Shown: in pieces, positions 33,826 through 43,990 of the stretch
How the letters are laid out: every line of letters begins with the position of its first letter
Numbering within the stretch: the first letter of the stretch is position 1
Source of the DNA: Bretschneidera sinensis
Taxonomy: Eukaryota > Streptophyta > Magnoliopsida > Brassicales > Akaniaceae
Assembly: GCA_023935145.1 (NCBI GenBank)
Contig: CM043700.1
Span: 140,943,328 to 141,007,327 of the forward strand
DNA length: 64,000 bases
Direction: 5' to 3'
Program-made: the position numbers and the translations under genes
Notes under the pieces: model-generated
Databases searched by the model: none
Seen by the model: the letters and a program-made list of their open reading frames with translations, nothing else
Told to the model about the DNA's origin: nothing

Positions 33826-36800
33826 GATAACACTATGAGCAGCAAACCTCTGTCTGCTGCTGTGGAAGCTAACATCTACTTTTTCCCATGTAACACGAGA
33901 TAGGCCTTTGACCAGCTCCTCTGCACAACATGGGTCCAATTAACAAACATAAATATAGAAACCATTAAATCAAAGCAACAAAGGTACAAAAAAGGACGGC
34001 AAAACAGAACAAGAAAACCGGCAGGAAAATAATTATGCAAAAGCTGTGAGCTTGTTTTCCAATTATTCAAGTTGAACTCATCAGGAACAGAAGATAGCAT
34101 TTTGATGCAGCAAATATTGATCTAGAAAGCAAGAAGCATGATATTGGTCAACCAGATGTAAACAAGAATACAAAAACATGGGCAACTGGCATAAATGAAT
34201 TGAACTGACAAACTGAACTTTCTTTACAATAAAAAATTCAAAGTTACAAACCTTCTATCTTGTCAGAGCTGTCATTCTCCATTGAAATAGTCTCACTCTG
34301 CTCAGCATCATAGGCCTTGCAGTGTTCTTCATAAACAATATGCGGATATTTTTCATTGAGAGAATCCTCCCACTAATAAACCAAAGATGTTTTGGTGTCA
34401 AAACCCAACCAGGTCAAGAATGTGAATTAAATTGAAAAATTTCAAGTCAACTATGATACCTTAGGCAGTTCATTATCACGTCTAATTGATGATGTTCTCC
34501 AGCCCACAATATCTATTTAGCATCACATTAAGGGAAACAAATATAATAACATAATAACTTAACACAGATAGGGAAATATGCATCAATAAGAGCCGTTTTA
34601 GTCATGAAACAGGATACGGTCATATCCCACATTTGAATACAGCACACGCCGTTTGAAGGTACGCAATGCAGACCTACAAAAGGAGTTGGCTGTTATTGAT
34701 CAATTTTGAAAAATCTTGCGCTACAAATCATTTTACATAAGAACAGGGGTGCCAGTGCCATACATAAAATGACAATCATCATAGTCTTCCACCATACGTC
34801 TAAGCAATGGAGGCTTTCCCTCATCTTCATCATTAAGGAAAAGGTGTCGACCTGTTCTCCTAAATATCAAATGAATAACAAAGTTTGCAACTTTCTCAAA
34901 GGCAGGAACACCAAAGAGAAATGGAACCTGCAAATAAACACAAAGTTTGACTAGGTCCACAAACAATACAACTTAATCTAATAAAACAATAGCCCTGTTT
35001 CTGCCTTTGTTAGCACAGCTGTGACAAAGTGAGTTTCAGCTACCTGAAGTAAAAATATGAATTCATCCGGATGACTCCACTAACTTGATAAGAGAGCATC
35101 TTTGTGCAAGAATGCCACACTGAGGTGCCATAATTCATAACAGTGATGAACACTATAACACACATATAAAAGATACCTGCTTATTACCCCTAGAACCAAG
35201 ATGCGGTGTAGCAACAGTGATGAAGTTCATAGCCTCCAGGCCGCATATTGTGCCCCTTGAATCGTCTTTGCATCCATTAACCGATGAATCCTCAAACTTT
35301 TCTTGCTTAGGTGGTCTATACAGTCTCCCAATTGCATATCTTGCCACTAATCCTCCCACAGAATGTGCAACAAAGGAGATCTTACAGATATTTGACTTTC
35401 TCTGAATTACTTCAAGGACCTAGAATTCAAGTCTTCTGTTATGCATCTTGTATAAGAAGTAAAGAGATTTGGTAAATTACAGAAAATTAGATGAGCTCAT
35501 TAATCTTCTAATGCAAAAAAAATAAGGTACCGACCTCTGCTGCCAAACGCTCACCCATAACATCCACACCATCTAGAGTGAGTGTAGAAACATTCCGTTC
35601 ACTACCTGCAAAAGATGTCAGCACTCAAGTAATATTGAGCAATAAATCTTGTAGTATGCTTAAACTTCAGAATTCCACTTGGACCCACCAGAAACAAAAT
35701 ATTTCTGACAATGAATGCCACATAAATGGCATGAATAAACCCAAACCTTCAACCCTCAAACATTTGGCAGGTTACTTAATGTGAATATTGCATCAAAATC
35801 TACTTCCCTAGTAACAAGTGGAATAGTGATTAACTATAGGCTGTGAAAGTCAAAACCGAAAGGCTCCACAAAGGAAATCCGTGGAAATTGTGAGAAACAT
35901 GTGTAAAAGAATATTTTTTGGAATATAATCATTTCGCTGATGGAATATGATGCATCAAAATACTAGAAGACACCATCTACCAGAGCACCATGCTAAAGCA
36001 CCAGATATATCAAACTAAAACTGATCAGCATTTTTTGGTCTTTCTGTTTCTTGGGGGAAAACACATTTCATAAAAAAAATGAAACCCTGCTTACAATGAA
36101 CGAAGACTTTATCGGGGAGCACTCTAACGAACTGCTCAGCTCCAAACTTCCAATCTGTGGTACTGCACAGGAAAAATACATGGCTACTATCAACAAGCAA
36201 TGGAAGTAGAGAGGTATCAAAATTCAGATTTTCTTTTCCAGTTTTGGAAAGGATTAAAATTTAATATCCTTTCCCGGAGAACATAACCGAAACAAACATC
36301 TGCATGTCCATTAAGAGACGCAAAATCAAGTCTCCAAACCTAACTCGGAGAAGACGAAAAATTGTTATGTGAAGAGTCAAATTCCAATCATTTTTTTAAA
36401 AGAACCGTTTCATATTCACAAATCAAAAGAACGAGAAAAGGAACATCGCTTCAAATTCACAAATCAAGAAAACAAGAAAAGAAACATCCCTTCAAATTCA
36501 GTGAATTACAGACGCAACAAAACTAAGTCACATTCAGAAAGAAATTTATCAAACCAAAGCAAAAAAGAAAATTTATGTGAAGGGAGTCAAATTCCGATCG
36601 TTTTTTTTTAAAGAAAAAGAATAGCACACCACTTCAAATTCACAAATCAAAAGAACAAGAAAAGGAACATCCCTTCAAATTCAGTGAATTACAAACGCAA
36701 CAAAAAATAAAACAAACGCAACAAAACTAAGTCACATTCAGAAAGAAATTTATCAAACCAAATCAAAAAAGAAAATCAATAATCCCCCTCAAAATAAAAA

Positions 36801-36991
36801 TTAAATCAAATTACTTCAAATCAATAAAAAATTATTTAGAAATAAAATCCTGACCTCCCAAGGATTCCATGGACCATAACAACGAGATGATCAGCCGAAG
36901 AAGAATCAGAGTCCTTAGAACTCCACACATCGCGGCTTCCGTTAACTGATTCTGAAGAGCACACTCCGTTTTCAACTTTTCCGTTTTCCAT
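33020..36991 (-). CDS. Serine esterase/lipase, DUF676 (ROG1-like) family, 10 exons
   Basis: This is a predicted alpha/beta-hydrolase acting on lipid or other ester substrates; the real substrate is unknown. Exons on the minus strand: 36991-36855, 36162-36095, 35605-35535, 35419-35177, 34927-34764, 34673-34618, 34512-34460, 34372-34252, 33920-33823, 33091-33020. All junctions are GT-AG and the frame is unbroken: 1083 nt, 360 aa. DHLVVMVHGILG (34-45) is the first strand plus oxyanion loop. FVAHSVGGLVARYAIG (108-123) has the nucleophile Ser112 in the G/AHSxGG motif. ITVATPHLGSRG follows at about 161-172. The position of YD-H-IVGW makes His247 a likely catalytic residue. No signal peptide or membrane segment is evident, so it is probably cytosolic or peripheral. 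The start ATG at 36991 is the first in frame and gives the usual short N-terminal extension. The last intron begins in a (CT)n tract. Confidence 0.93.
33388..33423. repeat. (GA)n microsatellite in the last esterase intron
   Basis: A (TA)n tract at about 33367-33387 passes directly into an uninterrupted GA tract. Confidence 0.95.
33777..33820. repeat. (GA)n microsatellite at the esterase intron-9 donor
   Basis: On the gene strand this is (CT)n starting right at the 5' splice site (exon 9 | GTCTCTCT...). Length variation here could affect splicing. Confidence 0.95.
36369..36776. repeat. Two-copy tandem duplication, ~206-bp unit, in esterase intron 1
   Basis: Units starting at 36369 and 36575 share ATGTGAAG-GAGTCAAATTCC, ATTCACAAATCAAAAGAAC, CCCTTCAAATTCAGTGAATT and CATTCAGAAAGAAATTTATC in order, with small indels. 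Confidence 0.88.
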
Positions 36992-37594
36992 ACTGATTCA
37001 CACGAACACCAATCAACCCAATTCAGGTCAACTAATAACAATATGCATTCGAGTTAGAATGATTGATGATTGCAAGAAAAGTGAAGTCGAAACGACAGAG
37101 TTTCGGATTCTGAAGATTCTCGAGAAAATTTGAGAGAGAAAATGAGATAAAGTTAGGGAAAATGAATGGGGTAGGTGAGACGGTTGGGATTTGGGAGTAA
37201 TAAATTTAGGAGACTAATACATAAATAGGTGGAGGGAGCGAAGGAAACTATAAAAGGAAAAGGCTCAGCGAGGGGCACACGAATTAAAATATTAATGTGG
37301 ACGCTTGAATTTTGATTAAAACATACTTAAAGTATGTTCTAAATATTTAAATTATTTTTAATTATATGCTTTAGGTATGTTTTAATGGAAATCCATATAA
37401 AGTCAGCTATGGAGTGAAGACTGCGAAATCATTTGAATACTTTGATAATTTTATAAAAACATTCAATAATATTTTAAAAATACTATCATATATTGAAAAC
37501 TGTAACATGGTTATTCGTAAACATGTTTTGTATTGCCGCATCAATTATGATTGGTGGCAAAAACTAACAACCATTATTATTTTTAACCGTTAAA

Positions 37595-37598
<4 letters not shown>

Positions 37599-37640
<42 letters not shown>

Positions 37641-37886
37641 GAGACATAAATATACTATACCCAATTTGATACATTTTTTATACCAAGATATTTTAACCAC
37701 ACTCATTTTTCTCTTCCACATATATGTTACCAATTGCTCATTTATAAATAAACAAAATATTTTTCTTATATATATAAGTGGAAGAGAAAAATGAGTGTGG
37801 TTAAAATATCTTGGTATAAAAAATGTATCAAATTGGGTATAGTATATTTATGTCTCAAATTATATATATATATATATATATATATA
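37599..37886. mobile_element. Near-perfect foldback element, ~288 bp
   Basis: The left arm (37633-37719) and right arm (37778-37864) are exact reverse complements over ~87 bp as far as I can read. They include AATTTGAGACATAAATATAC, CCAATTTGATACATTTTTTA and CACACTCATTTTTCTCTTCC in the left arm. They surround a 58-bp loop and are themselves flanked by (TA)n on both sides, so the pairing extends further. No coding. It fits a recently arisen or recently moved MITE inserted at TA repeats, about 0.6 kb upstream of the esterase start codon. Confidence 0.9.
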
Positions 37887-38763
37887 ATACTTCAAAATTT
37901 TAAGATATTTAAATATTTTGAATTTTAATATAATAAATTATTAAATTAGTTGTTTGTTTGTTAAGGTTTTGTGTATTTGGGTGTTAATCAAGCTTCAAGA
38001 TTACTTCTTCAATATCACTAGTTTGAGTCTCATCTTTAGTCATATGCATGGCTTAGAGGTGACTGTATAGATTCAAAATATATCACGTGGCTATCACCAC
38101 CATAGTTTTTCTCTTTTTAAAAAAAAAACTTTTATTGAATAATTACATCGGATTTTCACCTGAGCAACGAAAGAGAAATGGTTTTTAGGTCTCGTTTGAT
38201 GCGGATTTTATCGCAAAAATGAAAAGAAATTTTTACTTGCATCCAATATTCGTACAGAAAGTATTTATGTTACTAATGAAATTACCTTATAATTATCAAT
38301 GAAGTTTCTAATGATGTAAAAATAGTATTTTGTGCCGGAAATAAGTAAGAATTTCTCAAAAAATGAGATTACTAATCATCTTAACGCTGACTTGGTGTTG
38401 AGGTGAAAATTCGACTTGATTTTAAGATCAAATTTATTGGAATAATCAAATTAAAATATCAAAAAAAATTAAATTACAAGACATAATTGATATAATTGAA
38501 AATTATATGATCGAAATAAAATTTTGTTAATAATTACATAACCAAAATAAATATTCAATTATCTTAAAATTACTGAAATAATGTTAACGGTTGATATTTT
38601 CAATTTGAAAAAATACCGACATTGTTTAGCAGTGACTTAAGCATGATCTTAAGATAGGATTTGTGTACATCACCAAAGTCTTTTTTATTTATTTTGATGA
38701 AGTTCTATTATTTTAGTCATCAACAAAGTTATGATTTCCTGTACGCATAAATGTGAGGGAATA

Positions 38764-38808
38764 AAGCAAGAAGCAAGAAGCAAGAAGCAAGAAGCAAGAA
38801 GCAAGAAG
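38764..38808. repeat. Heptamer tandem repeat (AAGCAAG)n
   Basis: Six perfect 7-bp units AAGCAAG followed by a partial unit. Confidence 0.95.
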
Positions 38809-39295
38809 TGGAAATATAAAAGATTATAATTTAGAAGTAGCTGTGTGGAACCTGACAATTTGCATTCATTGACACACAAACAAGCCAGAGGTAAAGAGAC
38901 GCTGGCACATGTCTTGTTCCCTAAAATATCGTTATAATTTGAGATAATCATGAAATAGATCTCGCCATTAAGAAAAGTACAACAAAAAAAAATGCACATA
39001 ATTTAGCAGATACTAAATATTGCGTAGTTATTTTTACATAATTTGTTGTTCTTTGCCGACGTTGTTATCCACCCATGTCCGTTATTGGAGGTCATCAATC
39101 CTCGTAAGAATGTGTTTGATTTCTATTGGGTAGGCATATGTTGTACATGCGTCAGATTTGATCAGGGTCTTTCCATCTGAAAGTCAATTTCGAATTCTCT
39201 ATATAAGTCTTGATTCAAATTCTTATTTGGTTAAGGTGAAAAAAAGTTGTTGAGATGTAATGATCGCATGATCATGCCAATCCTAAAAGGATCTG

Positions 39296-39370
39296 GACTT
39301 TCTTACTTTAAAAAGAAAAAAAAAATAGTCATCACTTATAGAAATACAATTTTGCACTTTTAAATATTTT
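39296..39370. repeat. 75-bp perfect direct repeat, left copy
   Basis: It is identical by eye to 40733-40807, including the A5-G-A10 run. Both copies begin GACTTTCTTAC and end TTTAAATATTTT. The 1362 bp between them hold a LINE scrap and a phosphatase pseudogene fragment. Confidence 0.93.
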
Positions 39371-39574
39371 GGCGAAAAAACTGTTGAAAATTCTCCCAAA
39401 ACATCAGCTGCAATAGATAATATATATATATATATCCCAACCCCAACAAACAAACATCAAAACAGCAACTCAAACTCAAAATCACTATACATAAAGAATG
39501 GGAAAGACCACAAAAGGCAACACATTCAAAATGCAAAAGAATTATAACTGAACGCAAACCAGACACAAAAGCTT

Positions 39575-39655
39575 AAACCAACCAACCAAATCCTCTGCTC
39601 TGTCAACTTCCCTTTTGGCAAGGAAATCTGCCAATGAATTAGCACTCCTTAAGAA
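39575..39655 (-). pseudogene. LINE RNase H scrap
   Basis: On the minus strand the translation reads ANSLADFLAKREVDRAEDLVG, the conserved end of the RNase H domain of plant LINE elements. Only this short part is recognisable. Confidence 0.65.
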
Positions 39656-40131
39656 TATGAGATATGCACACATTTTGTAACAAATGATTCATTATGAAGT
39701 TTTGTTTTATGTTCTTTACATAGTCTAGCTCTTGTTGCTTTATTTCCTATTGCAAACTTGTTCGTTCTGTATATTTTTTCTTCTTTTCTTTTTCGAATTA
39801 ATTTGTGGAAAGGTTGATGGATTTTTCCATCTTTCTGCTACTTCATGTGTCCTATTCTCATCTGTTATTTATTTTTGTTAACTTTTGGTGTTGGAGCTAC
39901 TGTTGAATGGGCAAAATTACTACTCAAAACCTAGATGGACATTCTGGTAGGTGTACATTTAACTTAAACTATCAGGATGATAACATGATTCTGAACTAAG
40001 TTATCTGTAATTGTCGAAATAAAATGACTTTCACGCTCAGTCGGTGTACCTTAGACCCGTGCTGGGAATTTTATTCTAAGACACTTGCTTTTCCCTAGTT
40101 CCTTCAAACTATCACTATTATTGTGTTTTTT

Positions 40132-40540
40132 TAATGATAACGAGTACAATGACTATCAGCCAGGTTCACTTAATGACGAAGACACAGCTAACAAATGGGA
40201 TGCGATCTTCTTGATCCATAAATTTCTTAGTTCTGGGCATGGATCATATCACTTAACACTACTGACCAACTCATTAGGGACTTAAGCAACATTGACATAG
40301 TTTTCCACAGAGGAGATATATATGGCATATGCAAATGGATACATCTCACAGTGGGACCAATTCACTGCACAAGTCGAGCTCATTGCATGACTGTGCCATA
40401 TATGGTTGAAAGGTTATTGCATATCTTCATTGGCATATTTTTTAAAATATTTTAGATTAATTTTGTTGCACTGATTGAAGCATATTTATTATTATTATTA
40501 TTTTGCAGTGGTAATCATGAACAAGATTGGCCAAATACCA
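40132..40540 (+). pseudogene. Purple acid phosphatase (PAP27-like) pseudogene fragment
   Basis: Pieces of a plant purple acid phosphatase of the PAP1/PAP27 type can be read: NEYNDYQPGSLN (about 40139-40174), then after an ~85-bp insertion TDQLIRDLSNIDIVFH (about 40259-40306), ANGYISQWDQFTAQVE (about 40330-40377), and after an AG acceptor at 40507-40508 GNHEQDWPNT (about 40510-40539). The intron before GNHE is still present, so this is a genomic copy, not a processed cDNA. It is dead: there is a frameshift in the GDISY metal-binding stretch, a stop soon after AQVE, and the N- and C-terminal parts are absent. Confidence 0.82.
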
Positions 40541-40732
40541 TGAGTCATTTCCCGTGCAAATGATGGCGCACAATTATTGACAGCGGCATTCAGGCTTAGG
40601 TCTTCTTTTTGTTGTTTGCAAGTGGTTAGACAGGCTGTTAGGAGGTTTATTGACAGCTACTTTACTTTAGAGGATAAAGGGCATAGTTCTCAGAACTTAG
40701 AAAGATGTATATTGGCATAGTTTACATTCCTA

Positions 40733-40807
40733 GACTTTCTTACTTTAAAAAGAAAAAAAAAATAGTCATCACTTATAGAAATACAATTTTGCACTTTTAA
40801 ATATTTT
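40733..40807. repeat. 75-bp perfect direct repeat, right copy
   Basis: Identical by eye to 39296-39370. Confidence 0.93.
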
Positions 40808-40814
40808 TATATTT

Positions 40815-41145
40815 CGATTAAAACAAATAAATTCTATAGCTTTTATAAAATTTATTTTGAATTTCATAATTGTTATATTTGAAATAAAAAAATACATTGA
40901 AATTTATTTTTAAATGAATTTATTATATAATTGAGTTGTTTGTTACGAATTCTATTAAAATTAATTGAATTTATAAATAAATTATCCAAAATAAAAAGTA
41001 AAAAAGTTAATATTAATCAAAATATTCTATCTTGCCATTTCTCTTTCTCTTTTCTCCTTTCTCTTTTTTTTTTTTAACTTTTCATTTGTTTCAAACATCT
41101 TAAAAATAAAAAATTAAATAAATTCTAAAAAAAATTAAGGGTCGT
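40815..41145. mobile_element. MITE-like repeat, copy 2
   Basis: Diverged relative of the segment at 30150-30480, in the same orientation and about the same length, with the same order of AT-rich blocks and the same pyrimidine-rich tract. Confidence 0.6.
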
Positions 41146-41339
41146 TAAGTTTGTCTTGTCATGGCAAAACGTCATCCGGACAACATTCCAGTGGGTACAT
41201 ATCTCTTTCTCTCTCTACGTAATTGTCACTCATTGCCATTCTAATTAACCAACGTTTACATTTCCAAACGCGGTCCTGAATTGGTGCTCCACTAGTCTTT
41301 AAGCTAGATTGCATGAAAATGTTAATCCCAGATACTAAC

Positions 41340-42444
41340 TGTAATACCCGTATTCGTAAAGAAATTGTAAAAAAGTAATTTGATAAATATGTCATGAAAT
41401 TTAAATAATATATTTATGCGAAGGATTAGTATTGAATAGAATAATTCTTTTAAAAAAATAAAAATAATTCTTAAAAAAATGAATAGTAAAACATGAATAG
41501 TAAATGGGAATGGTAAATATAAATAGTAAAAAAATAAATAAAAATATGGACTTCCAAAATGTCCAGAAGAAAGAAAATTAAAAAAAAAATTAAAAGTCAA
41601 AAATTGTGGCAGCAGACCTGCTGCCAAAGTAAGAAAAAGAAAGAAAGAAAGGCGTTTGGTATAAATGCCATTTAGTCTGTTCGTGCCAATAACTTGGGGA
41701 GATGACAGTTGCAAATTTAAGAAGGCAATTGCAAATTGCCTTACACGTCTCCAAAACGTAGAGACATTTGGGGAGGGGAGCTGCTAAAATTTCAGCACAA
41801 ACGATTGTATATAAATGTGATGCGAGAGTAAAAAATTTTACTCATAGATTTCGTTAATTTCTCTGTTTCCTTAAATACTTGGGAACCCAAAATACAGTTT
41901 AAAGAGCAAGATTTTGAAGGTATTTACTGCAGAATTTCATAAAAATTTTGGAATAGCTATCAGAAAAGCAGAAGGTGTTGATAGTCAACAATCAATAGAA
42001 GTTTCGGAGAAGAACGGGAAAGACAATATGTGAAAAATAAATGATTAAATATTAAGGACTATTTATGGAAATTTGGAATAGTTTTAGTAAATTAAATTCA
42101 CTGAGCTTGTGAAGCTCACCCCTCATTGTACAATGATTTCAGGTAGTTGACAGGACAAGTAGTTTGGTGGGTCCAAAGCCAGACAAAATAAATTTCTGTA
42201 AGCCATGTATATGTCAATATCCTCAGACTAGTGAGAAAAAGAAATAAATATTTGTAAATATTCATGCATCTTATATTATAAATTATGTGTAAATTAATAT
42301 TATATTTATATACCTTCCCTTTTGAGGTTGATAATGAAACTTTTGTTAGTATTATTTTTATGGTTGCATATATGTGTCGTGCTAGGATTCTCAAAATGTG
42401 ATGACACCGTTTCGGGGGTGGCCAACTCGGGATGGGTCGTTACA
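41340..42444 (+). repeat. 5' LTR (1105 bp, internally deleted)
   Basis: It matches the 3' LTR up to 42015 and again from 42028. The 948 bp present in the 3' LTR at 48137-49084 are missing and replaced by 12 unrelated bases (42016-42027). It ends TTACA. Confidence 0.93.
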
Positions 42445-42531
42445 ATTTTAGTATCAGAGCATTAGGTTTTAAGATTTTATAGACTGCATGAGAATTTAAA
42501 AATAGACGATTCTAAATAAGTTATATTTTCA

Positions 42532-43990
42532 ATGCAGAGTCTGAGAATGACACGTGGTCGTGCTAGAGTTAGAGGTAGAGTTCTGAATCAGAGGGGACGA
42601 GGTAGACCTCCAATTTTTAGGAGAACTGAAATAGAGGAGGAAGTGGAGTTTGTGGTTCTTGTGAGGGAACATGATGATGCTGTAGCTAGTACTAGTAGAG
42701 CTGGGAGAGTATCTGAGGGTAGGATTGATGAATTGAGAGAAGCCCTAAATCGTGCTATAGAAAGGATGAATGCAGCTGAAGAAATGAAGAATATAGCTGA
42801 ATAAATGGCTGAAAATTTACAGAAAAGATTAGAGGAAAGGGATAGAAGAGAACCGGATGTGGTAAGGCAAGAGGTTCCTGAGGGAGGGGTATTTACAAAT
42901 GAGATGCAAGGGGATTGTTTTGTGAGGTTTCTTAAGTTTAAACCTCAGTCTTTTAGAGGATCTGTAAATCCGGTGGAAGCTGGACAGTGGATTGAGCATG
43001 TGGAGAAATATTTTGAGGTCTTACCAGTGTCTGATAAACAGAAGGTTGTTTTTGCTTCGTTTATGCTGGAGGGTGAAGTTTCTCAATGGTGGAAGGATAT
43101 TTTGCCTAGGATGAGTTCACGAATAGATCAACCTTTGACTTGGAATAAATTTAAGGATGAGTTTTTTCAAAGTACTTTCCAGATACTTTTCGGGCACAAC
43201 AAGAAAGAGATTTTATCCACCTAAGGCAGGAAAATTTATCGGTGGTTGAATATGATAGTAAATTTATAGCCCTGTCAAGATTTGTACCTGAGTTCGTGAA
43301 TACGAAGCAAAGAAAATGCAAGAGATTTTTAGACAGGTTACACTACGAAATTCGTTCTAAACTCTTTTACATGGGCATAGAAAATTATGCTGTACTGGTA
43401 GATAAAGCATTACAGATTGAGAGGGATTTAATGGATTTTAAAGGTAGGAGGGATTGGCTGAAGAGGTCTAGATTTGAGGGATCTAGAGAAGGTAACAGTA
43501 TGGGTGTACAGGGTGGGAGACCACCTCAGAGAGGGCGTTCCTTGTCACAAGGAACTGTAGTAAAAAGTCATAGGCAAGTAGAATCTGATGCTTCGGTAGC
43601 TCAGAGTAATATTGGTGGGTCCCCTAGATTTGGGAGACAGGCTATGGGAAGTGAGAGTTATGGTAGAAGATTAAGTGTGCCACCAGGGGGAAGGGGTAAC
43701 CGGATATTTGATCAAGGGGCAAGGGTTTGTTTCAAATGTAATCAGACGGGACATCTAGTTCGAAATTGTCCTATGCAGATATGCTTTGTATGTTGTAGGG
43801 AAGGGCATGTGGCTGCAGATTGTCCAGCGGGGAAATCTGCTGACAGAGACATTGGAAGTGTCGGGAGGAGACCAATGGAGAGATGTGGTGGATTAGGAAG
43901 TGTGCGGGGCAGAGGTCGAGAATCTGTCACAGAACGAGGACGTGGCAGTCAGATTCAGTCCGGAGATGGTAGAGTCTATGCATTGACCCA
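42532..43990 (+). pseudogene. Retrotransposon gag region (broken)
   Basis: The start codon at 42532 opens an Arg/Gly-rich N terminus. The retrotrans_gag fold follows at about 42930-43240 (FLKFKPQSFRGSVNPVEAGQ, then GEVSQWWKDI). Two zinc knuckles of CCHC form lie near 43729-43770 ([14 protein letters not shown]) and 43783-43824 ([14 protein letters not shown]). Breaks are an in-frame TAA at 42802-42804 and a frameshift at about 43177-43190. Gag would package the RNA and form the particle; this copy cannot make a full-length product. Confidence 0.88.

Noticed and set aside
33456..33875. Minus-strand ORF with a long Ser-Leu repeat
   Set aside because: The repeat is the (CT)n microsatellite read in frame; it overlaps esterase exon 9 in the wrong frame.
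38685..38999. Minus-strand ORF with LLLASCF repeats
   Set aside because: Caused by the AAGCAAG heptamer repeat; no other coding evidence.
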